A stretch of 64,000 bases of DNA, from NCBI RefSeq assembly GCF_003576645.1, contig NC_044924.1:27960649-28024648 (forward strand), in the 5' to 3' direction. This DNA comes from Ipomoea triloba. Its lineage: Eukaryota > Streptophyta > Magnoliopsida > Solanales > Convolvulaceae. The notes beneath the pieces are model-generated. The model had not been told where the DNA came from, did not search any database, and was given only the letters and a program-made list of their open reading frames with translations. Below, piece after piece: positions 43,926 to 56,700 of this stretch. Both the position numbers and the translations under genes were made by a program. Every line of letters begins with the position of its first letter. Positions within the stretch are counted from its first letter, which is position 1.

Positions 43926-44029
43926 GTTAAAAATATAATATGATCCTATTAGTAAAATATAATAAAGGAATAAACAATATTAAACTTGAAATAATATTTG
44001 TATTTAAATTTTAATGCATGGTCGTCTTT

Positions 44030-46010
44030 GATTAGTATAATTTTGAACTAAATCAGTATTCCAGCTTTAGGTTGATCAATTAGGTCCTGAGGGAGGGACA
44101 ATATATGTACGGAGAGAATAACGCAATACATACCCTCTCAAACCCACAATTGAAGAAGAATGAGGGCACCGCCTATTTGACAAACATTATCCATAGTCAC
44201 CTTGCACATGCTTCGATCGATACAAGAATGCAAGAACTACACTTCCCCAACTGTAGCCATTGGCACTTTCAAATCCTAGCCTTAATTTGGCTAAGAAACA
44301 TAGTCTTACCTTGTTGTTCGCTGTGTCGAGAAATAACACGGTCGTATTGTACTCCATCTAGTAATTGAATGATATGCAGTTGGGTCATGCGTTGCATGGC
44401 TTCACTAGTCTAATGCTGTGTCAGTTCTGTACTTTTGTAAACATGTCAAGATCAAATGAGAGATGTCGGAAATTGAGTTATTGTTGGGGCCTAATGCCAA
44501 GGAGGTGATGACATATGTTACATCACTCATCATTTGTTTGGAAACCTCTTGTCACTCATGCCTTCAAGGTGCAGTCCTGATTAAGAGAATCTAACCATCT
44601 TGCAATGTGATTGTGACTTCCCGAAATAGAAGTTGAAAACAATGGGTCTCAGGGCGCCATTCACCATGCAGTGATCAAAGGCCAGCCCAAATGTATCATT
44701 TCCAATCTAGACAACACATCAAAGTCTACTAGTTAGTTGGATATAAGCCATAACCCGCCCTTTCATCAAATTCTTTCACCTAAATCCTCAAATTCTCCTC
44801 TCAAAAAAGAAAAGAAAAAGAAGAAAAACCTTTCGCTGATGAACACACACTGCACCATCCTTGCACTCAACCACTTCACCAACATTTGAGACACAAATTA
44901 ATAACAGCTAAAACATAACCATCCACTCAAGTCTCCTTTTTTCTTCATCATTGCCGCCATCACCATGTGGCGGGATGCCATTGGGTCAAAGCTTTAAAAC
45001 ACGCTTCGTCAATGGCAGCATATAGCCTTCACATGCATTTTCAGCTTTCTCCAAACCATCTCTAGCCATCCTACTTAATTATGCTATGCATAACCCTCAC
45101 CTGCATTAATCAAACAAAAATTTCTTTGATTGGATTAATTAATAATGTTCAGAATCATAATAATGCTTCCATAATCAATAATTATGCCAAATTTATTCTG
45201 TTTTAACTTACCTAGTGTTCTAGTTTTGATGCTAAAGGCATGAATCCTTGTTTGGTCACTATTATTATCAAGGTGGACCGGGTTACCGGGTAATACAAAA
45301 ATAAAATATTTATTTTCTAGTTTAATATTATTTACTTCTTTATTGTAATAATTTCTAATTTTATGTTCCTGTTTATTTATTTTTATTTTATTTGAATGAG
45401 TGGTGCCTATTCGACCATATTTAATTTTTAACACAAGGTTTTGGATTAATACAATTTCATATATGCAATTGTCAATCTATTAGGTCCTGAGGGAGAGAGA
45501 GTATGTTCGGAGGGAATAAAGCTATAAGTTCCCAAACTCACGATTGATGTAGAGAATGAGGGTACCACCAATTTGATGAGCATTACCCATGGTTGCCTTG
45601 CACATGCTTTGATGCAAGAAGGCAAAAACAACACTGCCCCAACACGAACATTACTTAATCCATGTAATCGTTAGCACTCTGCAAATCTCTTAAGTTGTCT
45701 AAGAAATATAGTCTCACCATGCTGCATTGTTCAACATGTTAGGAAATAAATTTCCACTTAGTAATTGCATGATACGCAGTCAGGCCATGCATCGCACGTC
45801 TTCATGAGTTTGAATGCTCTGTCTGCAATATCGGATTCTATAGTTATGTCATGATCAAATGAGAGGTGTGGAAAATTGAGTTAGGTGTTATCTCTGTATT
45901 TTACAGAAGGATTTGAAGCTCCAAACCCAATTGGAGGACACGCTCCAGTGTAACCCTTTCATTTGATACATTGCACCATCCTTGCCCAAATCTTGCACCC
46001 AACCAGAGTA
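44030..46010 (-). repeat. R3 repeat, inverted copy, block B
   Basis: The reverse complement aligns with 27840-29340 and with the block A inverted copy. Confidence 0.65.
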
Positions 46011-46390
46011 AGTAGAGCGATGCTCAGAGCAAAGTCGAACATAAGAGAAATGAGAGAAATGCGATTGGGGCTGCGCTCAAAATCTGAGGTCTCAACTCTC
46101 AAACCTTCAAAATGATCAGAATGGCTGAAACATTGGTAAATATGTATATATATAATACACTAAAACGACGACGTATGGATAACATCATAACCCTACCCTA
46201 ATTACTTTCGGATATTCGGGTGGGTCGGGTGTCAAAATACCTTACCCTACCGTATGGCAGCTATCGGGTTTAGAGCAGTTTGGATTCACTCTCTTTTGTG
46301 GTCAGGTCGGGCAGGTGTGTCGGGTCGCTCGGATCTTGCACAACCCTATCCAAAATTGGTCAAAACATGACTAATCAACCAATTTTCAAA
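46011..46390. other. Unassigned insert between R3 and R2
   Basis: It contains GGGTGGGTCGGGTGTC and GTCAGGTCGGGCAGG words typical of plant transposon ends, but no boundaries or TSD were established. Confidence 0.35.
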
Positions 46391-46399
46391 CACTCCTTT

Positions 46400-46712
46400 G
46401 CTATAAAATTCTTGCACTTAACTTTTCAAATTCTTCTCTCGAAAACACAAAAAAAAAATGTCCTCAAATTCTTTTTGGTAATCTTCAATTGATGTGCACA
46501 CACTGCACCATCCTTGCACAAATCTCGCATTATATTGAACTTCACAACCGATAAGTTTGTCAAATTTTTTATTTTTTTTTCGCGCGAAACACATGTCAAT
46601 ACATTCAACTTCCATTTCTGGTATGTATTAAGGTGTACAGCAAATGCAAGAGGAACTTTATTCTGATATCTCCCTGACCCTTTGACCACTTTGGCTACTT
46701 GCCCGTTCTTGT
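46400..46712 (+). repeat. R2 repeat, truncated by the satellite array
   Basis: The R2 left part and first right-end words (TTTGACCACTTTGGCTACTT) stop at about 46712, where satellite DNA begins. Confidence 0.7.
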
Positions 46713-49700
46713 TGTATGCAAAAAAAAAAAAGTGACATTTACATTTACCTGGTATTTCAGGTCACTAATACGTAATAACGGTTGATGAACTAAATTGACA
46801 TGTTTATGCACCTAGTTGCAACATTAAAAATTTTGAGGGCCTAATTGATTTTTCAGGTAAAGTTCGATGGCCTATTTAACACATTTTATGCTAAAAAAGT
46901 GACATTTACATTTACCTGTTATTACAGGTCACTAACTAGTAATTATGCATTGATGAACTAAATTTGCAGGTTTATGTACCAAATTGCAACTTTAAATAGT
47001 TAGAGAGCGTAATTGATTTTTAGGTACAGTTTGATGGTCTATTAGAAATATTTTATCCTAAAAAAGTCACATTTACATTTACTTGTTATTACAGGTCACT
47101 AACCGGTAATTATGCCTTAATGAACTAAATTGGCATGCTTATGTACCAAATTGGAAATTTAAATAGTTTGAGAGCCTAATTGATGCCTATTTGACACATT
47201 TTATGCAAAAAAAGTGACATTTAAATTTAACTGATATTACAGGTCACTAACAGATAATTATGCCTTATAAACTAAATTGACATTCTTACGTATCTTATTG
47301 CAATTTTAAAAGGTTTGAATGCCTAATTGATTTTTCAGATAAAGGTCGATGCTCTATTTGACACATTTTACGCAAAAAAAAAATGACATTTACATTTACC
47401 TGGTATTTCAGGTCACTAACAGGTAATTACGCTTTGATGGACTAAATTGACATGTTTATGCACATAATATCAACATTAAAAATTTTGAGGGCGTAATTGA
47501 TTTTTCAAGTAAAGTTCGATGACCTATTTGACACATTTTACGCTAAAAAATTGACATTTACATTTACCTGTTATTACAGGTCACTAACTGGTAATTATGT
47601 CGTGATGAACTAAACTGGCAAGTTTATGTACCAAATTGCAACTTTAAATAGTTTGAGAGCCTAGTTGATGCCTATTTGACACATTATATGCAAAAAAATG
47701 ACATTTAAATTTACCTGGTATTACAGGTCACTACCAGGTAACTATGCCTTATAAACCAAATTGACATGTTTATGTACCAAATTGCAATTTTAAAATGGTT
47801 GAGTGTCTAATTGATTTTTCAGATAAAGTTCGGTGGTCTATTTGACACATTTTATGCAAAAAAAAAAAAAAAAGTGACATTTACATTTACCAAGTATTTC
47901 AGGTCACTAACAAGTAATTACGGTTGATGAACTAAATTGACACGTTTATGCACCTAGTTGCAACATTAAAAATTTTGAGGGCCTAATTGATTTTTCAGGT
48001 AAAGTTCGATGGCCTATTTGACACATTTTATGCTAAAAAAGTGACATTTACATTTACCTGTTATTACAGGTCACTAACAGGTAATTATGCATTGACGAAC
48101 TAAATTGACATGTTTATGTACCAAATTGCAACGTTAAATAGTTTGAGAGCCTAATTGATGCCTATTTGACACATTTTATGCAAAAAAAGTGACATTTAAA
48201 TTTACCTGGTATTACAGGTCACTAACAGGTAATTATGCTTTATAAACTAAATTGATATTTTTATGTATCTAATTGCAATTTTAATTGGTTTGAATGCCTA
48301 ATTGATTTTTCAGATAAAGTTCGATGGTCTATTTGACACATTTTATGCAAAAAAAAAAAAAAAAAGTGACACATTTTATGAACTAAATTGTCATGTTTAT
48401 GCACCTAATTGCAACATTAAAAATTTTGAGGGGCTAATTGATTTTTCAGGTAAAGTTTGATGGCTTATTTGACACATTTTACGCTAAAAAAGTGACATTT
48501 ACAATTACCTGTTATTATAGGTCACTAACAGGTAATTATGCATTGATGAACTAAATTAGCATGTTTATGTACCAATTTTAAACGTTAAATAGTTTGAGAG
48601 CCTAATTGATGCGTATTTGACACATTTTGTGCAAAAAAAAGTGACATTTAAATTTACCTGGTATTACAGGTCACTAACAGATAATTATGCTTTATAAACT
48701 AAATTGATATTTTTATGTATCTAATTGCAATTTTAATTGGTTTGAATGCCTAATTGATTTTTCAGATAAAGTTCGATGGTCTATTTGACACATTTTATGC
48801 AAATTAAAAAAAATGACATTTACATTTACCTGGTATTTCAGGTCACTAACAGGTAATTACGCTTTGATGGACTAAATTGACAGGTTTATGCACCTAATTG
48901 CAACATTAAAAATTTGAGGGCCTAATTGATTTTTCAGGTAAAGTTCGATGACCTATTTGACACATTTTATGCTAAAAAATTGACAATTACATTTACCTGT
49001 TATTACAGGGGCATTAACAGGTAGTTATGCATTGATGAACTAAATAGGCATGTTTATGTACCAAATTCAACGTTAAATAGTTTGAGAGCCTAATTGATGC
49101 CTATTTGACACATTTTATGCAAAAAAAAGTGACATTTAAATTTACCTGGTATTACAGGTCACTAACAGGTAATTATGCCTTATAAACTAAATTGACATTT
49201 TTATGTATCTAATTGCAATTTTAAAAGGTTTGAATGCCTAATTGATTTTTCAGATAAAGGTCGATCGTCTATTTGACACATTTTATGCAAAAAAAAAATG
49301 ACATTTACATTTACCTGGTATTTCAGGTCACTAACAGGTAATTACGCGTTGATGGACTAAATTGACATGTTAATGCACCTAATTGCAACATTAAAAATTT
49401 TGAGGGCGTAATTGATTTTTCAAGTAAAGTTCGATAACTTATTTGACACATTTTACGCTAAAAAATTGACATTTACATTTACCTGTTATTACAGGTCACT
49501 AACAGGTAATTATGTCGTGATTAACTAAATTGGCATGTTTATGTACCAAATTGAAACTTTAAATAGTTTGAAAGCCTAGTTGATGCCTATTTGACACATT
49601 ATATGCAAAAAAAGTGACATTTAAATCTACCTGTTTATGTACCAAATTGCAATTTTAAAATGACTGAGTGCCTAACTGATATTACAGGTCACTAACAGAA

Positions 49701-52700
49701 AATTATGCCTTATAAACTAAATTGACATTCTTACGTATCGAATTGCAATTTTAAAAGTTTTGAATGCCTAATTGATTTTTCAGATAAATTTTGATGGTCA
49801 ATTTGACACATTTTATGCAAAAAAGAGTGACATTTACATTTACCTGGTATTTCAGGTCACTAATAGGTAATTACGCCTTGATGGACTAAATTGACATGTT
49901 TATGCATCTAATTGCAACATTAAAAATTTTGAGGGGCTAATTGATTTTTCAGGTAAAGTTTAATGGCCTATTTGACACATTTTATGCTAAAAAAGTGACA
50001 TTTACATTTACCTGTTATTACAGGTCACAAACAGGTAATTATGAATTGATGAACTAAATTGGCATGTTTATGTACCAAATTGCAACGTTAAATAGTTTGA
50101 GAGCCTAATTGATGCCTATTTGACACATTTTATGCAAAAAAAGTGACATTTAAATTTACCTGGTATTACAGGTCACTAACAGATAATTATGCCTTATAAA
50201 CTAAATTGACATGTTTATGTACCAAATTGAAATTTTAAAATGGCTGAGTGCCTAAATGATTTTTCAGATAAAGTTCGATGGTCTATTTGACACATTTTAT
50301 GCAAAAAAAAAATGACATTTACATTTACCTGGTATTTCAGGTCAGTAACAGGTAATTACGCTTTGATGGACTAAATTGACATGTTTATGCACCTAATTGC
50401 AACATTAAAAATTTTGAGGGCCTAATTGATTTTTCAGGTAAAGTTTGATGGCCTATTTGACACATTTTATGCTAAAAAAGTGACATTTACATTTACCTGT
50501 TATTGCAGGTCACTAACAAGTAATTATGCATTGATGAACTAAATTGGCATGTTTATGTACTAAATTGCAATTTTAAAACGGCTGAGTGTCTAATTGATTT
50601 TTCAAATAAAGTTCGGGGGTCTATTTGACACATTTTATGCAAAAAAAAAATGACATTTACATTTACCAAGTATTTCAGGTGACTAAGAAGAAATTACGGT
50701 TGATGAACTAAATTGACATGTTTATGCACCTAGTTGCGACATTTAAAAATTTTGAGGGCCTAATTGATTTTTCAGGTAAAGTTCGATGGCCTATTTGACA
50801 CATTTTATGCTAAAAAAGTGACATTTACATATACCTGTTATTACAGGTCACTAACAGGTAATTATGCATTGATGAACTAAATTGGCAGATTTATATACCA
50901 AATTGCAACTTTAAATAGTTTGAGAGCCTAATTGATTTTTCAGGTACAGTTTGATGGCCTATTAGAAATATTTTATCCTAAAAAAGTGACATTTACATTT
51001 ACCTGTTATTACAGGTCACTAACCGGTAATTATGCCTTAATGAACTGTTATTACAGGTCACTAACCGGTAATTATGCCTTAATGAACTAAATTGGCATGC
51101 TTATGTACCAAATTGGAAATTTAAATAGTTTGAGAGCCTAATTGATGCACCAAATTGGAAATTTAAATAGTTTGAGAGCCTAATTGATGCCTATTTGACA
51201 CATTTTATGCAAAAAAAGTGACATTTAAATTTAACTGATATTACATGTCACTAACAGATAATTATGCCTTATAAACTAAATTGACATTCTTACATATCTA
51301 ATTGCAATTTTAAAAGGTTTGACTGCCTAATTGATTTTTCAAATAAATTTCGATGGTCTATTTGACACATTTTCTGCAAAAAAGAGTGACATTTACATTT
51401 ACCTGATATTTCAGGTCACTAACAGGTAATTACGCCTTGATGGACTAAATTGACATGTTTATGCACCTAATTGCAACATTAAAAATTTTGAGGGGCTAAT
51501 TGATTTTTCAGGTAAAGTTTGATGGCCTATTTGACAAATTTTATGCTAAAAAAGTGACATTTACATTTACCTGTTATTACAGGGGCACTAACAGGTAATT
51601 ATACATTGATGAACTAAATTGACATGTTTATGTACCAAATTGCAACTTTAAATAGTATGAGAGCCTAATAGATACCTATTTGACACATTTTATGCAAAAA
51701 AAAAGTGACATTTAAATTTACCTGGTATAACAGGTCACTAACAGGTAATTATTCTTAATAAACTAAATTGACATTTTTATATATCTAATTGCAATTTTAA
51801 AAGGTTTGAATGCCTAATTGATTTTTCAAATAAATTTCGATGGTCTATTTGACACATTTTATGCAAAAAAAAAGTGACATTTAAATTTACCTGGTATAAC
51901 AGGTCACTAACAGGTAATTATTCTTAATAAACTAAATTGACATTTTTATATATCTAATTGCAATTTTAATTGGTTTGAATGCCTAATTGATTTTTCAGAT
52001 AAAGTTCGATGGTCTATTTGACACATTTTATGCAAAAAAAAAATTACATTTACATATACCTGGTATTTCAGGTCACTAACAGGTAATTACGCTTTGATGG
52101 ACTAAATTGACATGTTTATGCAGCTAATTGCAACATTAAAAATTTTGAGGGCCTAATTGATTTTTCAGGTAAAGTTTGATGGCCTATTTGACACATTTTA
52201 TGCTAAAAAAGTGACATTTACATTTACCTGTTATTACAGGTCACTAACAGGTAATTATGCATTGATGAACTAAATTGGCATGCTTATGTACCAAATTGCA
52301 ACTTTAAATAGTATGAGAGCCTAATTGATACCTATTTGACACATTTTATGCAAAAAAAAGTGACGTTTAAATTTGCCTGGTGTTACAGGTCACTAACAGG
52401 TAATTATGCTTTATAAACTAAATTCACATTTTTATGTATCTAATGGCAATTTTAATTGGTTTGAATGCCAAATTGATTTTTCAGATACAGTTCGACGGTT
52501 TATTTGACACATTTTATGCAAAAAAAATGACATTTACATTTACTTGGTATTTCAGGTCACTAACAGGTAATTACGCTTTTATGGACTAAATTCACATGTC
52601 TATGCACCTAATTGATTTTTCAGGTAAAGTTTGATGACCTATTTGACACATTTTATGCTAAAAAATTGACATTTATATTTACCTGTTTTTACCGGGGCAC

Positions 52701-53384
52701 TAACAGGTAATTATTCCTTGATGAACTAAATTAGCATGTTTATGTACCAAATTGCAACTTTAAATAGTATGAGAGCCTAATTGATGCCTATTTGACACAT
52801 TTTATGCAAAAAAAAAGTGACATTTAAATTTACCTGGTATTACAGGTCACTAACAGGTAATTATGCTTTATAAACTAAATTGACATTTTTATGCATCTAA
52901 TTGCAATTTTAATTGGTTTGAATGCCTAATTGATTTTTCAGATAAAGTTCGATGGTCTATTTGACACATTTTATGCAAAAAAATGAAATTTACATTTACC
53001 TGGTATTTCAGGTCACAACAGGTAATTACGCTTTGATGGACTAAATTGACATGTTTATGCACCTAATTGCAACATTAAAAATTTTGAGGGCCTAATTGAT
53101 TTTTCAGGTAAAGTTTGATGGCCTATTTGACAAATTTTATGCTAAAAAAGTGACATTTACATTTACCTGTTATTACAGGGGCACTAACATGTAATTATTC
53201 CTTGATGAACTAAAGTGACATTTAAATTTACCTGGTATAACAGGTCACTAACAGGTAATTATTCTTAATAAACTAAATTGACATTTTTATATATCTAATT
53301 GCAATTTTAATTGGTTTGAATGCCTAATTGATTTTTCAGATAAAGTTCGATGGTCTATTTGACACATTTTATGCAAAAAAAAAA

Positions 53385-53776
53385 NNNNNNNNNNNNNNNN
53401 NNNNNNNNNNNNNNNNNNNNNNNNNNNNNNNNNNNNNNNNNNNNNNNNNNNNNNNNNNNNNNNNNNNNNNNNNNNNNNNNNNNNNNNNNNNNNNNNNNNN
53501 NNNNNNNNNNNNNNNNNNNNNNNNNNNNNNNNNNNNNNNNNNNNNNNNNNNNNNNNNNNNNNNNNNNNNNNNNNNNNNNNNNNNNNNNNNNNNNNNNNNN
53601 NNNNNNNNNNNNNNNNNNNNNNNNNNNNNNNNNNNNNNNNNNNNNNNNNNNNNNNNNNNNNNNNNNNNNNNNNNNNNNNNNNNNNNNNNNNNNNNNNNNN
53701 NNNNNNNNNNNNNNNNNNNNNNNNNNNNNNNNNNNNNNNNNNNNNNNNNNNNNNNNNNNNNNNNNNNNNNNNNNNN
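53385..53776. other. Assembly gap inside the satellite
   Basis: 392 N, entered from a C-type monomer and left in an A-type monomer. The sequence after the gap repeats, base for base by eye, about 150 bases seen at 53067-53216. Confidence 0.99.
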
Positions 53777-56700
53777 TTGCAACATTAAAAATTTTGAGGG
53801 CCTAATTGATTTTTCAGGTAAAGTTTGATGGCCTATTTGACAAATTTTATGCTAAAAAAGTGACATTTACATTTACCTGTTATTACAGGGGCACTAACAT
53901 GTAATTATTCCTTGATGAACTAAATTGACATGTTTATGTACCAAATTGCAACTTTAAATAGTATGAGAGCCTAATTGATGCCTATTTGACACATTTTATG
54001 CAAAAAAAAAAAGTGGCATTTAATTTTACCTGGAATTTCAGGTCACTAACAGGTAATTATGCCTTATAAACTAAATTGACATTTTTATGTATCTAATTGC
54101 AATTTTAAAAGGTTTGAATGCCTAATTGATTTTTCTGATAAAGGTCGACGGTCTATTTGACGCATTTTATGCATAAAAAAAATGACATTTACATTTAGCT
54201 GGTATTTCAGGTCACTAACAGGTAATTACGCTTTGATGAACTAAATTGACATTTTATGCACCCAATTGCAACATTAAAAATTTTGAGGGCGTAATTGATT
54301 TTTCAAGTAAAGTTCGATGACCTATTTGACATATTTTACGCTAAAAAATTGATATTTACATTTATATGTTATTACAGGTTACTAACAGGTAATTATGTCG
54401 TGATGAACTAAACTGGCATGTTTACGTACCAAATTGCAACTTTAAATAGTTTGAGAGCCTAGTTGATGCCTATTTGACACATTATATGCAATAAAAGTGA
54501 CATTTAAATTTACCTGGTATTACAGGTCACTACCAGGTAACTATGCCTTATAAACCAAATTGACATCCCTATGTACCAAATTGCAATTTTAAAATAGCTG
54601 AGTGCCTAATTGATTTTTCAAATAAAGTTCGGTGGTCTATTGGACACATTTTATGCAAAAAAAAAAGTGATATTTACATTTACCAAGTATTTCAGGTCAC
54701 TAACAAGTAATTACGGTTGATGAACTAAATTCACATGTTTATGCACCTAGTTGCAACATTAAAAATTTTGAGGGCCTAATTGATTTTTCAGGTAAAGTTC
54801 GATGGCCTATTTGACACATTTTATGCTAAAAAAGTGACATTTACATTTACATGTTATTACAGGTCACTAATAGGTAATTATGCATTGATGAACTAAATTC
54901 GCAGGTTTATATACCAACTTGCAAAGTTAAATAGTTTGAGAGCCTAATTGATGCCTATTTGACACATTTTATGCAAAAAAAGTGACATTTAAATTTACCT
55001 GGTATTACAGGTCACTAACAGGTAATTATGCTTTATAAACTAAATTGACATTTTTATGTATCTAATTGCAATTTTAATTGGTTTGAATGCCTAATTGATT
55101 TTTCAGATAAAGTTCGATGGTCTATTTGACACATTTTATGCAAAAAAAAATGATAGTTACATTTACCTGGTATTTCAGGTCACTGACAGGTAATTACGTT
55201 TTGATAGACTAAATTGACATATTTATGCACTTAATTGCAACATTAAAAATTTTGAGGGGCTAATTGATGTTTCAGGTAAAGTTTGATGGCCAATTTGACA
55301 CATTTTATGCTAAAAAAGTGACATTTACATTTACCTGTAATTATAGGTCACTAACAGGTAATTATGCATTGATGAACTAAATTGGCATGTTTATGTACCA
55401 AATTGCAACTTTAAATAGTATGCGAACCTAATTGATGCCTATTTGAAACATTTTATGCAAAAAAAAGTGACATTTAAATTTATCTGGTATTTCAGGTCAT
55501 TAACAGGTAATTATGCCTTATAAACTAAGTTGACATTTTTATGTATCTAATTGCAATTTTAAAAGGTTTGAATGCCTAATTGATTTTTCAGATAAAGGTC
55601 GAAGGTCTATTTGACACATTTTATGCAAAAAAAAAAGGCATTTACATTTACCTGGTATTTCAGGTCACTAATAGGTAATTACGCTTTGATGGACTAAATT
55701 GACATTTTATGCACCTAATTGCAACATTAAAAATTTTGAAGGCGTAATTTATTTTTCAAGTAAAGTTCGATGACCTATTTGACATATTTAACGCTAAAAA
55801 ATTGACATTTACATTTACCTGTTATTACAGGTCACTAACAGGTAATTATGTCGTGATGAACTAAATTGGCATGTTTATGTACTAAATTGCAACTTTAAAT
55901 AGTTTGAGAGCCTAGTTGATGCCTATTTGACACATTATATGCAAAAAAAGTGACATTTAAATTTACGTGGTATTACAGGTTACTACCAGGTAACTATGCC
56001 TTAAAATGGCTGAGTGCTTAATTGATTTTTCAGAGAATTTTCGGTGGTCTATTTGACACATTTTATGCAAAAAAAAAGTGACATTTACATTTACCAAGTA
56101 TTTCAGGTCACTAACAAGTAATTACGGTTGATGAACTAAATTGACATGTTTATGCACCTAGTTGCAGCATTAAAAATTTTGAGGGCCTAATTGATTTTTC
56201 AGGTAAAGTTTGATGGCCTATTTGACACATTTTATGCTAAAAAAGTGACATTTACATTTACCTGTTATTACAGGTCACTAACAGGTAATTATGCATTGAT
56301 GAACTAAATTGGCATGTTTAGGTACCAAATTGCAACTTTAAATAGTTTGAAAGCCTAATTGATTTTTCAGGTACAGTTTGATGGCCTATTAGAAATATTT
56401 TAACCTAAAAAAATGACATTTACATTTACCTGTTATTACAGGTCACTAACCGGTAATTATGCCTTGATGAACTAAATTGGCATGCTTATGTACCAAATTG
56501 AAAATTTAAATAGTTTTAGAGCCTAATTGATTTCTATTTGAAACATTTTATGCAAAGAAAGTGACATTTAAATTTAACTGATATTACATGTCACTAACAG
56601 ATAATTATGCCTTATAAACTAAATTGACATTCTTATGTATCTAATTGCAATTTTAAAAGGTTTGAATGCCTAATTGATTTTTCAGATAAATTTCGATGGT

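Larger units (their letters stand above)
40110..46010. repeat. Segmental duplication, block B
   Basis: Same order as block A: PABN fragment, R2, direct partial R3 (41750-42853), TGATAA insert, R2 (43240-43925), inverted R3 (44030-46010). It keeps the stretch 41744-42338 that A has lost. Confidence 0.75.
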
